Positions 20,583 through 29,002 of a DNA stretch of 64,000 nucleotides are shown piece after piece. The stretch's first letter is position 1. Each line of letters begins with the position of its first letter. The translations under genes were made by a program, and so were the position numbers. The DNA comes from Pseudomonas sp. PDNC002 (GTDB lineage Bacteria; Pseudomonadota; Gammaproteobacteria; Pseudomonadales; Pseudomonadaceae). The notes beneath the pieces are model-generated. The model made no database searches. It was not told the DNA's origin and saw nothing but the letters and a program-made list of their open reading frames with translations. The DNA lies in assembly GCF_016919445.1 (NCBI RefSeq), contig NZ_CP070356.1:3240001-3304000 (forward strand), in the 5' to 3' direction.

Positions 20583-21638
20583 ATGTTCGACAATGATCGC
20601 CTGTTGCTGCGCCTGCTGCTGCTCGGCTTGCTGGGGGCCAGCATCTGGGTGTTGCTGCCTTTCTGGTCGGCGCTGTTCTGGGCCGCCGTGCTGGCCTTCG
20701 CCAGTTGGCCGCTGATGCGCCTGCTCACCCAATGGCTGGGTGGTCGGGAAGCGGCGGCGGCGGGTCTGCTGACCGTGGGCTGGATCGTGCTGGTGGCGTT
20801 GCCGCTGGTGTGGCTGGGTTTCGGCCTGGTGGACCGGATGCGCGAAGGCGTCGAACTGGTGAAGAACCTCCAGGTGTCCGGCCTGCCGCCGCCGCCTCAA
20901 TGGATGGCGGGTGTTCCGCTGATCGGCGACCGTCTGGTGGGCTGGTGGTATCAGGTCGACCAGCAGGGCGTGGCGATTTTTTCCGCCCTCAAGCCGTACA
21001 TGGGCGAAGTGGGTAACTGGGCCCTGGCGCGCAGCGCCAAGCTGGGTGTCGGCATCTTCGAACTGGTGCTGAGCCTGGTGCTGATCTTCTTCTTCTACCG
21101 CGATGGCCTGCGTTTGCAGGCATTCGCCCACGGGATGCTGGAACGGCTGATCGGCGAAGCCGCGCAGCACTACATGGACCTCATCGCCGGAACCGTGCAG
21201 CGGGTGGTCAACGGCGTGATCGGCACCGCCGCCGCCCAGGGCGTGCTGGCCACCATCGGCTTTCTCATCGCCGGCGTGCCGGGGGCTTTCGTGCTCGGCC
21301 TGCTGACCTTCGCATGCAGCCTGCTGATGGTGCCGCCGCTGGTGTGGGGGCCGGCCACGCTCTGGCTGTTCTACCAGGGCAGCTATGGCTACGGCGCGTT
21401 CATGGCGATCTGGGGCTTCTTCGTGATCAGCGGCGTGGACAATATCCTCAAGCCTTACCTGATCAGTCGCGGCGGCAACCTGCCGCTGGTGGTGGTGCTG
21501 CTCGGCGTGCTCGGCGGGCTGCTCAGCTTCGGCTTCATCGGCCTGTTCCTTGGGCCGGTGCTGCTGGCGGTGGTGTACAACCTGATCAGCGCCTGGGTCG
21601 AGAGCTCGCACCGACCGCCGCCACCGCCGGTGGCTTGA
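20583..21638 (+). CDS. AI-2E family / PerM-type inner-membrane permease (YdiK-like)
   Basis: This 351-residue protein has about eight TM helices (for example LLLRLLLLGLLGASIWVLLPF at 8-28) and the family pattern LSLVLIFFFYRDG, near-C-terminal ISGVDNILKPYLISRGGNLP, and GLLSFGFIGLFLGPVLLAV. Members transport autoinducer-2 or act as Na+/H+ exchangers in some bacteria; most are uncharacterised, and no substrate is claimed. The C-terminus is Pro-rich (HRPPPPPVA). Monocistronic by spacing. Confidence 0.88.
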   Translation: MFDNDRLLLRLLLLGLLGASIWVLLPFWSALFWAAVLAFASWPLMRLLTQWLGGREAAAAGLLTVGWIVLVALPLVWLGFGLVDRMREGVELVKNLQVSGLPPPPQWMAGVPLIGDRLVGWWYQVDQQGVAIFSALKPYMGEVGNWALARSAKLGVGIFELVLSLVLIFFFYRDGLRLQAFAHGMLERLIGEAAQHYMDLIAGTVQRVVNGVIGTAAAQGVLATIGFLIAGVPGAFVLGLLTFACSLLMVPPLVWGPATLWLFYQGSYGYGAFMAIWGFFVISGVDNILKPYLISRGGNLPLVVVLLGVLGGLLSFGFIGLFLGPVLLAVVYNLISAWVESSHRPPPPPVA

Positions 21639-21652
21639 GGAGTCGGGGCTGC

Positions 21653-21687
21653 CCTCACCCTAACCCTCTCCCGGAGGGAGAGGGGAC
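21653..21687. repeat. Family-C palindromic repeat
   Basis: CCCTCACCCTAACCC followed by TCTCCCGGAGGGAGAGGGGA lies immediately after the permease stop codon. It can form a stem between CTCTCCC and GGGAGAG and could serve as the transcript end. Confidence 0.75.
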
Positions 21688-21742
21688 CGGCCTATGCGCT
21701 TTGGCAGCTCGTCGTATGCCGGTTGACTCGATGAGGAGCCCC

Positions 21743-21881
21743 TTGCGCCGAACGGCTCCCTCTCCCTCCGGGAGAGGGCTGGGGTGAGGGTAATACGACC
21801 GCTCCGCAGGCAGCCTCGAACGCTGTTCGCGAGCAAGCTCGCTCCTACAAGTGGGGCGCAATCCCGAGCGAGGTTTGCGCC
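21743..21881 (+). repeat. 139-bp composite repeat, copy 1
   Basis: This copy contains a family-C palindrome (CCCTCTCCCTCCGGGAGAGG), then TGTTCGCGAGCAAGCTCGCT plus CCTAC (family B), and GGCGCAATCCCGAGCGAGG with GCGCC. Copy 2 starts 174 bp later and is nearly identical with the same length. Confidence 0.9.
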
Positions 21882-21916
21882 TATCGGAGGTCTCCGGCTG
21901 ACGCCGCAAACAGCTC

Positions 21917-22055
21917 TTGCGCCGAACGGCTCCCTCTCCCTCCGGGAGAGGGTTGGGGTGAGGGTAATAAGGCCGCTCCGCAGTCAGCCTCGAACGCTGT
22001 TCGCGAGCAAGCTCGCTCCTACAAGTAGGGCGCAATCCCGAGCGAGGTTTGCGCC
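21917..22055 (+). repeat. 139-bp composite repeat, copy 2
   Basis: Near-identical direct repeat of 21743-21881; a handful of substitutions are visible (for example AGGGCT to AGGGTT, TACGACC to AAGGCC). The two copies fill most of the 432-bp gap between the AI-2E permease and the MFS gene. Nothing coding is seen in this gap. Confidence 0.9.
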
Positions 22056-22070
22056 CCACGGACTTGCAGG

Positions 22071-23351
22071 TCAGACATGCTCGCTCTTCACCTGCACCAG
22101 CTTGTCCCGCCCGGCGCCCAGGCCGAAGACGATCGCGGCCACCGTCACCACCACGAAAATCACGCCGGTCGCTGCCCAGCCGCCGGTGGCATCGTGCACC
22201 ACGCCGACCAGGAAAGGCCCGCAGGCCGCCAGGGTGTAACCCACACCCTGGGCCATGCCGGAGAGGTTGGAGGCGACATGGGAGTCCGGCGAGCGCAGCA
22301 CGATCAGCGCCAGGGCGATGCTGAAGGTGCCGCCCTGGCCAAGGCCCAGGACCACCGCCCAGCCCCAGATGCCCGAGAGCGGGGCGAACAGCAGGCCGAG
22401 CAGGCCGGCCAGGGTCAGGGTCATGACGATCACCACGGCGATGCGCTGGTCCTTGCCGCGGGTGGCCAGCCAGGGTGCGGCCAGCGCGCTGAACAGCTGC
22501 ACCATCACCGAACCGGACAGCACCAGCCCGGCTTCGACAGCGCTCAGTCCGCGGTCGATGAGGATCGACGGCACCCAACCGAAGACGATGTAGGCCAGCG
22601 ACGACTGCAGCCCCATGTACAGCGTCACCTGCCAGGCCAGCGGATCACGCCACAGGCCTTTCACCTTGTACACCGCGCGGTGGGCGTGGTGGTTCTGGCG
22701 AGTCTGCGGCAGCCAGATCGCCGCCGCGACGATGGCCGGGATTGCCCAGAACGCCAGCGCCAGTTGCCAGCTGCCATCCATCAGTCCGGCCAGCGGCACG
22801 GTGGCACCCGCGGCGGTGGCGGCGCCCAGGCACAGGGCCATGGTGTAGACGCCGGTCATGGTCCCGGCGATGTGCGGGAAGTCGCGCTTGACGATACCCG
22901 GCAGCAGCACGCCGATGATGCCGATGCTGGCGCCGGCCACCAGGCTGCCAAGGAACAGCCCGGCCACCGGAAACAGGCTGCGCAGCACGATGCCGCCGGC
23001 CAGGGTGAAGAGGATCAGCAGCACGGTGCGTTCGGCGCCCAGGCGGCGGGCGAGCATCGGCGCCAGCGGCGCGAACAGGCCCAGGCAGAGTACCGGCAGG
23101 GTCGTCAGCAGGCCCGCTGCGGCGGCGGAAAGGCCGGTGCCGTCCCGCACGGTGTTGAGCAACGGCGCAAGGCTGGACAGCGCCGGGCGCAGGTTCATCG
23201 CCACCAGCACCAGGCCCAGCAGCAACAACCAGGTGCGTTGCGGACGGCGTTCGGGTGTCGGCGCGCTGTCGTCCTCGGCGTCGATCAGCAGTTCTTCGGG
23301 CGGGCAGGACACCTTGTGCTCGGCATCTTTCGGATCATTGGGCAGGGACAT
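22071..23351 (-). CDS. MFS transporter, CynX/NimT type
   Basis: This 426-residue inner-membrane protein has twelve hydrophobic segments. A hydrophilic, acidic N-terminus of about 35 residues is followed by LLGLVLVAMNLRPALSSLAPLL, the hallmark first helix of the cyanate/2-nitroimidazole transporter group. The start was set at the ATG of MSLPNDPKD; in-frame ATG at 23360 and TTG at 23369 are alternatives. It lies 34 nt after a GntR regulator on the same strand, which probably controls it. The substrate is unknown. Confidence 0.87.
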   Translation of the reverse strand: MSLPNDPKDAEHKVSCPPEELLIDAEDDSAPTPERRPQRTWLLLLGLVLVAMNLRPALSSLAPLLNTVRDGTGLSAAAAGLLTTLPVLCLGLFAPLAPMLARRLGAERTVLLILFTLAGGIVLRSLFPVAGLFLGSLVAGASIGIIGVLLPGIVKRDFPHIAGTMTGVYTMALCLGAATAAGATVPLAGLMDGSWQLALAFWAIPAIVAAAIWLPQTRQNHHAHRAVYKVKGLWRDPLAWQVTLYMGLQSSLAYIVFGWVPSILIDRGLSAVEAGLVLSGSVMVQLFSALAAPWLATRGKDQRIAVVIVMTLTLAGLLGLLFAPLSGIWGWAVVLGLGQGGTFSIALALIVLRSPDSHVASNLSGMAQGVGYTLAACGPFLVGVVHDATGGWAATGVIFVVVTVAAIVFGLGAGRDKLVQVKSEHV

Positions 23352-23385
23352 GGTGGGCATTCCAGGCAAGGCAGAGAAATCAGGG

Positions 23386-24033
23386 TCAGATCAGTAGCGC
23401 GCGGTTCGCGTTGGCCGCGCCTTCGGCGTCGCCGCGCTCAAGTGCGTCCAGCAGTTCGCGGTGCAGCTCGAAGCTCGGCTGCGGGCGGTCGGGGTCGCCG
23501 ATGGTGCGCTCCAGGCCGGCGCGGATCACCTGGGAAAAGTAGCGGTAAAGCTCGCTCAGAACCGGATTGTGGGCGCTGTCCACCACGCGCTGGTGGAACG
23601 CAAGGTCATACGCGATGTAGGCATCCAGATCGCCGCCGTGATGGACGGCGGAGGCTGCCAGGGCTTCGCGCAACGCGGCGAGATCGGACTCTGTACGGCG
23701 CTCGGCGGCCAGTCGGCTGGCTTCGACCTCGATGATGCCGCGCGCTTCCAGTGCCTGTTCGACCGAGCTGCGGGCCAGCACCAGCATGGCGTCCAGCGGG
23801 TTGGCGCAGGCGCGCACGTAGGTGCCGTCGCCCTGGCGCACTTCCAGCACGCCGGAGAAGGTCAGCACGCGCACCGCTTCACGCACGGTGTTGCGGCTCA
23901 TGCCGAGGGTATCGGCCAGGTCGGGTTCCGGCGGCAAGCGCTGGCCCAGCGGCCAGGTACCGTCATCGATACGCAGGTTTATCTGCTCCAGGGCGATGTC
24001 GACCAGGGAGCGCTTCTGAATCGGGCTTGGCAT
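23386..24033 (-). CDS. GntR-family regulator, FadR subfamily (FCD domain)
   Basis: This 215-residue protein has an N-terminal winged helix (LPPEPDLADTLGMSRNTVREAVRVL, then GVLEVRQGDGTYV) and a C-terminal FCD domain with DLAFHQRVVDSAHNPVL, whose Asp and His are typical metal/ligand positions. The ATG at 24033 is preferred over an upstream TTG (24045), because GGA lies 7 nt upstream. A near-perfect dyad just upstream suggests autoregulation. It is co-directional with the MFS gene. Confidence 0.9.
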   Translation of the reverse strand: MPSPIQKRSLVDIALEQINLRIDDGTWPLGQRLPPEPDLADTLGMSRNTVREAVRVLTFSGVLEVRQGDGTYVRACANPLDAMLVLARSSVEQALEARGIIEVEASRLAAERRTESDLAALREALAASAVHHGGDLDAYIAYDLAFHQRVVDSAHNPVLSELYRYFSQVIRAGLERTIGDPDRPQPSFELHRELLDALERGDAEGAANANRALLI

Positions 24034-24038
24034 GGAAA

Positions 24039-24055
24039 CATCCAATCATCGGATG
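24039..24055. promoter_or_regulatory. Probable GntR operator at its own gene
   Basis: CATCCAATCATCGGATG is a 17-bp dyad (CATCC/GGATG arms with one mismatched pair inside). It ends 5 nt before the regulator's start codon, so bound protein would block transcription or translation. The site also overlaps the alternative TTG start. Confidence 0.5.
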
Positions 24056-24151
24056 AATTTGGAAGCCAAGCCTAGGACAAAGCCGGGGAGGGATGCAAAC
24101 GCGGGAAGACCGCCGGAACGGGGGCGTTCCGGCGGCGGCATCGCAGCCGGA

Positions 24152-24931
24152 TCAGGCCGCGATATTGACCAGGCTACCGCTGGTGGCCTGGAGCGAGGTG
24201 ACCTCGCTGCTCTGGTATTGCTTGAGCAGGTTGGCCACCAGCTTCTGGTAGGCGGCGCCGGTATTGGCGTTGCCCGAGGCGCTGGTGGGCGCGGTGGCCG
24301 TGGCGCTGTCCGAGTAACCGGCGGGTGAATCCCCGGACGAACCGCTGGACGCCGATGGTGGTGGCGGGCCGTCGCCACGGTTGGCCTGCAGGGCGCTGGA
24401 CAGCTCATCGCTGCTGATGGCGCCGCTACCGTCGCTGTCGAGCTGGCTGAACAGCGCGCTCAGGCGTTCGCTGTTATCGTCGCGGTTGCCCAGGGCGGCG
24501 AGCTCGTCGCTGCTGATGCTGCCGTCGCCATCGGTATCCAGTGCACTGATCAGGTCGTCGGCGGACTCGCCCGCGCCACCCATTCCCCCCATGCCGCCGG
24601 GCGGCGGTGGCGGAGGCATGGCCGCCGACAGTTCGTCCTGGGAGATGCCGCCGCTGGCGTCGCTGTCCAGCTCGCCGAGCAGGGCATCGATGTCGATGTC
24701 GCTGCTGTCCTGGTCGTCGCCGGACGACAGCGCGCTGGTCAGTTCGTCCTTGCTGATGCTGCCGTCGCCATCGCTGTCGATGGACTTGAACAGGTCCTGC
24801 TGGAATTTCGCCGCGCCCTGGGAAGCGCCGCTGCCGGCCTGGTTGCCGGTGGTGCTGCTGGCGGTCTGGGTCCTGGCGAGCGCCGAGTTGGTGTAGTAGC
24901 TCGCATAGCTGCTGCTCACGCCGCTGATCAT
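24152..24931 (-). CDS. Four-EF-hand calcium-binding protein (XopAW-like)
   Basis: This 259-residue protein has four canonical EF-hand loops at about 52-63 (DSDGDGSISKDE), 89-100 (DSDASGGISQDE), 132-143 (DTDGDGSISSDE) and 165-176 (DSDGSGAISSDE), so it should bind Ca2+. A Pro/Gly/Met stretch (MPPPPPPGGMGGMGG) links hands 2 and 3, and a second Pro-rich, Ser-rich linker precedes the tail. There is no signal peptide. Similar Pseudomonas proteins have been named after Xanthomonas effector XopAW, but no type III cluster is nearby, so an effector role is not supported. It lies 110 nt downstream of a two-component system on the same strand. GGAGA precedes the ATG. Confidence 0.85.
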   Translation of the reverse strand: MISGVSSSYASYYTNSALARTQTASSTTGNQAGSGASQGAAKFQQDLFKSIDSDGDGSISKDELTSALSSGDDQDSSDIDIDALLGELDSDASGGISQDELSAAMPPPPPPGGMGGMGGAGESADDLISALDTDGDGSISSDELAALGNRDDNSERLSALFSQLDSDGSGAISSDELSSALQANRGDGPPPPSASSGSSGDSPAGYSDSATATAPTSASGNANTGAAYQKLVANLLKQYQSSEVTSLQATSGSLVNIAA

Positions 24932-24953
24932 GGGAATGTCTCCGTGGTTGCCG

Positions 24954-24973
24954 GACCGGAGGGTTCTCCGGTC
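24954..24973 (-). promoter_or_regulatory. Hairpin in the leader of the EF-hand gene
   Basis: GACCGGAG and CTCCGGTC pair perfectly over 8 bp with a 4-nt loop, between the sensor kinase stop and the EF-hand start. It could separate expression of the two, as an attenuator or mRNA-processing site. No U run follows. Confidence 0.45.
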
Positions 24974-25041
24974 ATGGCAGCCTCGGGCTTCTGTGTGTCG
25001 CGGGTTTGTGCGCTTTGTTTGCGGCGGGCTACAACGAGCCT

Positions 25042-26139
25042 TCAGGCACGCGGCAGGCGCAACACGGCGGTGGCGCCGCCGCCAGGAGTTTCCTCGAAGG
25101 TCAGGTCGCCGCCCTGGCGCCGCGCGGCATCGCGGGCGATGGCCAGGCCCAGGCCGACGCCGCCGGAGTTGCGATTGCGTGAGCCTTCCAGGCGGAAGAA
25201 CGGTTCGAACACTTGCTCGCGCAGCTCGGCGGGAATGCCCGGGCCGTGGTCGCGTACGCGGATTTCCAGTTCGCGGGTGCCGTCGCGCAACTCGATGCAG
25301 ACGTCGCCGGCGTAGCGCAGGGCGTTGTCCAACAGGTTGTTCAGGCACGAGCGCAACGCCATGGGTTGCACCTTGAGCGGCGCGCAGTAACCCACCACGC
25401 CGACGTCGGCGCCGCGTTCGCAGGCGTCCTCGGCGAGCGATTCGGCCAGCGCCTTGACGTCGAACCACTGTGGCGGCTCGTTGGCGCGTTCCTGCTGCAG
25501 GTAGTGCAGGGTGGAGTCGAGCATGCCGATCATCTCGGCGAGATCCTGGCCGATGCGGGTGCGCAGCTGCGGGTTGTCGATTTCCTCGACGCGCAGGCGC
25601 AGGCGCGACAGCGGGGTCCGCAGGTCGTGGGAGACCGCCACCAGCATACGGCTGCGCTGCTGCACCTGTTCGCGGATGCGCTCGCGCATGCGGTTGAAGG
25701 CGCGGGCGGCCAGGCGCGCTTCACGCGTGCCGGTCTCAGGCAGGGGCGGGCTGTCCAGGTCTTCGGAGAGGCGCAGCGCAGCGTCGCCCAGATGCTGCAC
25801 CGGGCGGGCCAGCAGGCGCGCGCCGATGTAGGCGGCGAGGATCAAGGTCAGCAACTGGAAGGCGAACGGCACGCTCCAGAACGGCAGGCGTGGGCCGGGC
25901 GGTGGTGGCGGCATCATGCCCGGTGGTGGCGGTCCGCGTTCGAAACCTGCTCCCGCTGGTGGCGGTGGTGGCGGCTCGTGGCGCGGCCCGTAGTGGTGGA
26001 ACCAGGCGAACGCCAGCAGGTGGGCGATCACGATGGCCAGCAGGAACACGCCGAACAGTCGGGCGAACAGGCTGTCGGCGCGCTCCAGCGGTTTTTCCTT
26101 CACGCCATCGGGCGTGGACTCAGGCGATGTCGCGGACAT
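25042..26139 (-). CDS. EnvZ-type sensor histidine kinase with a Pro-rich periplasmic loop
   Basis: This 365-residue kinase has TM1 at about 29-47, a short periplasmic loop (48-86) and TM2 at about 87-109. HAMP, HisKA with His171 in VAVSHDLRTPLSRL, and HATPase_c (NNLLDNALRYA, DHGPGIP, GGVGLGLAI) follow. The loop is unusual: FHHYGPRHE, then runs of prolines (PPPPPP, PPPPGMMPPPPPG). Its His and Met residues could bind metal. It overlaps the response regulator by 20 nt. The signal is unknown. Confidence 0.92.
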   Translation of the reverse strand: MSATSPESTPDGVKEKPLERADSLFARLFGVFLLAIVIAHLLAFAWFHHYGPRHEPPPPPPAGAGFERGPPPPGMMPPPPPGPRLPFWSVPFAFQLLTLILAAYIGARLLARPVQHLGDAALRLSEDLDSPPLPETGTREARLAARAFNRMRERIREQVQQRSRMLVAVSHDLRTPLSRLRLRVEEIDNPQLRTRIGQDLAEMIGMLDSTLHYLQQERANEPPQWFDVKALAESLAEDACERGADVGVVGYCAPLKVQPMALRSCLNNLLDNALRYAGDVCIELRDGTRELEIRVRDHGPGIPAELREQVFEPFFRLEGSRNRNSGGVGLGLAIARDAARRQGGDLTFEETPGGGATAVLRLPRA

Positions 26140-26875
26140 CGAACAGGTAGCCTTCGCCGCGCACGGTCTTGATCAGCCGGGGCGAGCGCGGATCGTCGCC
26201 GAGCTTTTGCCGCAGGCGCGACACCAGCAGGTCGATGCTGCGGTCGAAGGCTTCGATGGTACGGCCTCGGGCGGCGTCCAGCAGCAGTTCGCGGTTGAGC
26301 ACCCGCCGTGGGCGTTCGAGGAACACCCAGAGCAGGCGGAATTCAGCATTGGACAATGGCACCACGAGGCCGTCCGGTGCGTGCAGCTGGCGCAGCACGC
26401 TGTCCAGGCGCCAGTGGTCGAAGCGCACCTGGGCGCGCGGTTCGCCGCGCATGCCTTCTTCACCGGGAAGGTTGCCGCCGCGCACGCGGCGCAGGATGGT
26501 CTGGATACGCGCCACCAGCTCGCGCGGTTCGAAGGGCTTGGCCATGTAGTCGTCGGCGCCCAGCTCCAGGCCGATGATGCGGTCCGCCGGCTCGCAGCGG
26601 GCGGTGAGCATGAGGATCGGGATATCCGATTCGGCGCGCAGGTAGCGGCACAGCGACAGGCCGTCTTCGCCCGGCAGCATCAGGTCCAGCACCACGACAT
26701 CGAAATTGTCGTTTTCCAGCGCACGGCGCATTTCCACGCCGTCAGCCACGCCGTGGGCCTCGATGTTGAAGCGCGCGAGGTAGCCGCAGAGCAGTTCACG
26801 GATCGGCTCGTCGTCATCCACCAGCAAGGCGCGGGTGGTCCAGCGGCGTGGGTCGTCGGAAGTGGTCGGGTACAT
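26120..26875 (-). CDS. OmpR-family response regulator
   Basis: This 251-residue regulator has a receiver (ALLVDDDEPIRELL, phospho-acceptor Asp64 in VVVLDLMLPGEDG, conserved Lys in MAKPFEPRELV) and a C-terminal winged helix (LSNAEFRLLWVFLERPRRVLNRELLL and SIDLLVSRLRQKLGDDPRSPRLIKTVRGEGYLF). The open frame continues upstream, but MYPTTSDDPR is the natural start and has AGG 7 nt upstream. It leads the regulator-kinase pair, with the EF-hand gene beyond. Confidence 0.92.
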   Translation of the reverse strand: MYPTTSDDPRRWTTRALLVDDDEPIRELLCGYLARFNIEAHGVADGVEMRRALENDNFDVVVLDLMLPGEDGLSLCRYLRAESDIPILMLTARCEPADRIIGLELGADDYMAKPFEPRELVARIQTILRRVRGGNLPGEEGMRGEPRAQVRFDHWRLDSVLRQLHAPDGLVVPLSNAEFRLLWVFLERPRRVLNRELLLDAARGRTIEAFDRSIDLLVSRLRQKLGDDPRSPRLIKTVRGEGYLFDVRDIA

Positions 26876-27064
26876 GAGGAAACCTGTCGCGGGAAGACGT
26901 GGGGCAGGGTGGCCAAGGGCCGCTAGGGGCATGCGACGGGCGCATGCTAACCCGTCGACGCGTGCACGGGCCATGGTCGGCGAGGCTGCCGCCGACGGGT
27001 GTCGCCAGCGTGTCCGCTCTGTATCGGTTTCGATACATGCCCGCCGGGCGCCGTTTCCACGCGG

Positions 27065-27091
27065 TTTTTTACGCGTTCTTTACGCCGTCCG
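27065..27091 (+). promoter_or_regulatory. Putative KdpE-binding site upstream of kdpFABC
   Basis: A T-rich TTTTTTACGCG segment followed by TTCTTTACGCCGTCCG lies about 105 nt before the kdpF start. It resembles the E. coli KdpE site upstream of kdpFABC (a T-rich block, TTTACAC, then CCGCCCG). The 320-bp gap between the response regulator and kdpF holds nothing coding that I can see. Confidence 0.5.
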
Positions 27092-27196
27092 GCGAGGCTG
27101 GGAATCGCTCCTTTACGCGTTCCTTGCGGAGAATTTCCGTCAGGCGGCAAGCGCCGCATCAAGCGATGGAATCGCCCGCGTGAGGAGAAAGCAATC

Positions 27197-27286
27197 ATGA
27201 GCGTGCTCGACGGTGTGTCCCTGGTCCTGGCCACGGGACTGTTCATTTATCTGCTGGTGGCGCTGCTGCGCGCCGACCGTTCCTGA
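27197..27286 (+). CDS. kdpF: Kdp K+-ATPase small subunit KdpF
   Basis: This 29-residue single-helix membrane peptide (MSVLDGVSLVLATGLF, IYLLVALLRADRS) has the expected size and ends 9 nt before kdpA. KdpF stabilises the KdpABC complex. GAGGAGAAA lies upstream of the ATG. The Leu-rich helix and position identify it. Confidence 0.93.
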   Translation: MSVLDGVSLVLATGLFIYLLVALLRADRS

Positions 27287-27295
27287 GGATCGTTC

Positions 27296-28990
27296 ATGAA
27301 CAGTCATGACGTGTTGCTGATCGTCGCCTTCCTGGCGCTGGTGCTGGTGCCGGCGCCTTTCCTCGGGCGCTTCTACTACAAGGTGATGGAGGGCCAGCGC
27401 ACCTTCCTCAGCCCGGTCTTCCTCCCGGTGGAGCGCCTGATCTACCGCGCCTGCGGCATCCGCGCCGACAACGAGCAGGACTGGAAGGGCTACACGCTGG
27501 CGCTGCTGGCCTTCAACCTGGTCGGGCTGGTGCTGCTGTTCGCCATCCTCATGCTGCAGGGCTCGCTGCCGCAGAACCCGCAACACCTGCCGGGCCTGGA
27601 GTGGACACTGGCGTTCAACACCGCGGTGAGCTTCGTCACCAACACCAACTGGCAGGCGTACAGCGGCGAAGCTTCGCTGAGCTACCTGAGCCAGATGCTC
27701 GGCCTGACCGTGCAGAACTTCGTCAGCGCCGCCGTCGGCCTGGCCGTGCTGGTGGCCCTGGCTCGCGGCATCTCGCGCAAGTCGACGAACAACCTGGGCA
27801 ACTTCTGGGTCGACCTGACCCGCGCCACCCTCTATGGGCTGCTGCCGTTGTGCCTGCTGCTGGCGTTGCTGCTGGTCTGGCAGGGCGTGCCGCAGACGCT
27901 GACCGACTATGTCCATGCGCTGACCGTGCAGGGCGCCGACCAGTCCATCCCGCTCGGCCCGGCGGCCAGCCAGATCGCCATCAAGCAACTGGGCACCAAC
28001 GGCGGCGGCTTCTTCGGCGTGAACTCTGCGCACCCTTTCGAGAACCCGACCATCTGGAGCAACCTGTTCGAGGTCGTCTCGATCATCCTGATCCCGGCCG
28101 CGCTGGTGTTCACCTTCGGTCACTACGTGAAGGACCTGCGCCAGAGCCGCGCCATCCTCGGCTGCATGCTGGTGCTGTTCGCCCTCGGCCTGGGCGCCTC
28201 GCTATGGGCCGAGTACCAGCCCAACCCGGCGCTCAGCGCGCTGCCGGTGGAGCAGACCGCTCCGCTGGAGGGCAAGGAAAGCCGCTTCGGCACCACGGCC
28301 AGCGTGCTCTGGGCGGTAACCACCACCGCTGCGTCCAACGGCTCGGTGAATGCCATGCATGACAGCCTCAACCCGCTGTCGGGCATGGTGGCGATGCTCA
28401 ACATGATGGTCGGCGAGGTGATCTTCGGCGGTGTCGGCGCGGGGCTCTACGGCATGCTGCTGTTCGTCCTGGTCGCGGTGTTCCTCGCCGGGCTGATGGT
28501 CGGTCGCACGCCGGAATACCTGGGCAAGAAACTCGAAGCCCGCGAAGTCCGCCTGCTGGTGGCGACCCTGCTGGTGATGCCGGTCGGCGTGCTGGTGCTC
28601 GGCGCCATTGCCGCCAGCCTGCCGGGCCCGGCCGCATCGGTGAGCAACCCCGGCGCCCACGGCTTCAGCCAACTGCTCTACGCCTACACCTCGGGCACTG
28701 CGAACAACGGCTCGGCCTTCGGTGGCTTCGGCGCCAATACGCCGTTCCACAACCTGATGATCGCCCTGGCCATGCTGATCGGCCGCTTCGGCTACATCCT
28801 GCCGGTGCTGGCGATTGCCGGCAGCCTGGCGGCGAAGAAGGCCACGCCCGTTGGCCCCAACAGCTTCCCGACCCACGGCCTGCTGTTCGTCAGCCTGCTG
28901 ACCGCGACCATCCTGCTGGTCGGTGGCCTGAACTTCCTGCCAACGCTGGTGCTGGGCCCGGTGGCCGATCACCTGACGCTTGGTTTCTGA
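27296..28990 (+). CDS. kdpA: K+-transporting ATPase subunit A (K+ channel-like subunit)
   Basis: KdpA is the superfamily-of-K+-transporters subunit that selects K+. At 564 residues it shows the four selectivity-loop regions: [50 protein letters not shown] and [20 protein letters not shown]. It has about ten TM helices. It is the second gene of kdpFABC, and kdpB follows 12 nt later. Confidence 0.98.
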   Translation: MNSHDVLLIVAFLALVLVPAPFLGRFYYKVMEGQRTFLSPVFLPVERLIYRACGIRADNEQDWKGYTLALLAFNLVGLVLLFAILMLQGSLPQNPQHLPGLEWTLAFNTAVSFVTNTNWQAYSGEASLSYLSQMLGLTVQNFVSAAVGLAVLVALARGISRKSTNNLGNFWVDLTRATLYGLLPLCLLLALLLVWQGVPQTLTDYVHALTVQGADQSIPLGPAASQIAIKQLGTNGGGFFGVNSAHPFENPTIWSNLFEVVSIILIPAALVFTFGHYVKDLRQSRAILGCMLVLFALGLGASLWAEYQPNPALSALPVEQTAPLEGKESRFGTTASVLWAVTTTAASNGSVNAMHDSLNPLSGMVAMLNMMVGEVIFGGVGAGLYGMLLFVLVAVFLAGLMVGRTPEYLGKKLEAREVRLLVATLLVMPVGVLVLGAIAASLPGPAASVSNPGAHGFSQLLYAYTSGTANNGSAFGGFGANTPFHNLMIALAMLIGRFGYILPVLAIAGSLAAKKATPVGPNSFPTHGLLFVSLLTATILLVGGLNFLPTLVLGPVADHLTLGF

Positions 28991-29002
28991 GGAGCTCCTT
29001 GA

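Noticed and set aside
22077-23735. A long plus-strand frame of over 550 codons opposite the MFS and GntR genes
   Set aside because: It is a shadow of two clear genes on the other strand, with His/Gln/Gly-rich composition typical of antisense frames in high-GC DNA.
24152-25468. A 438-residue fusion of the EF-hand protein with an upstream Arg-rich domain
   Set aside because: The upstream part is the kinase gene read in another frame; the ATG at 24931 has a ribosome site and gives the complete EF-hand protein.
26814-27286. Larger frames covering the kdpF region
   Set aside because: The 29-codon kdpF has the correct family sequence, ribosome site and spacing to kdpA; the larger frames are out of phase with every conserved block or only extend kdpF into non-coding DNA.
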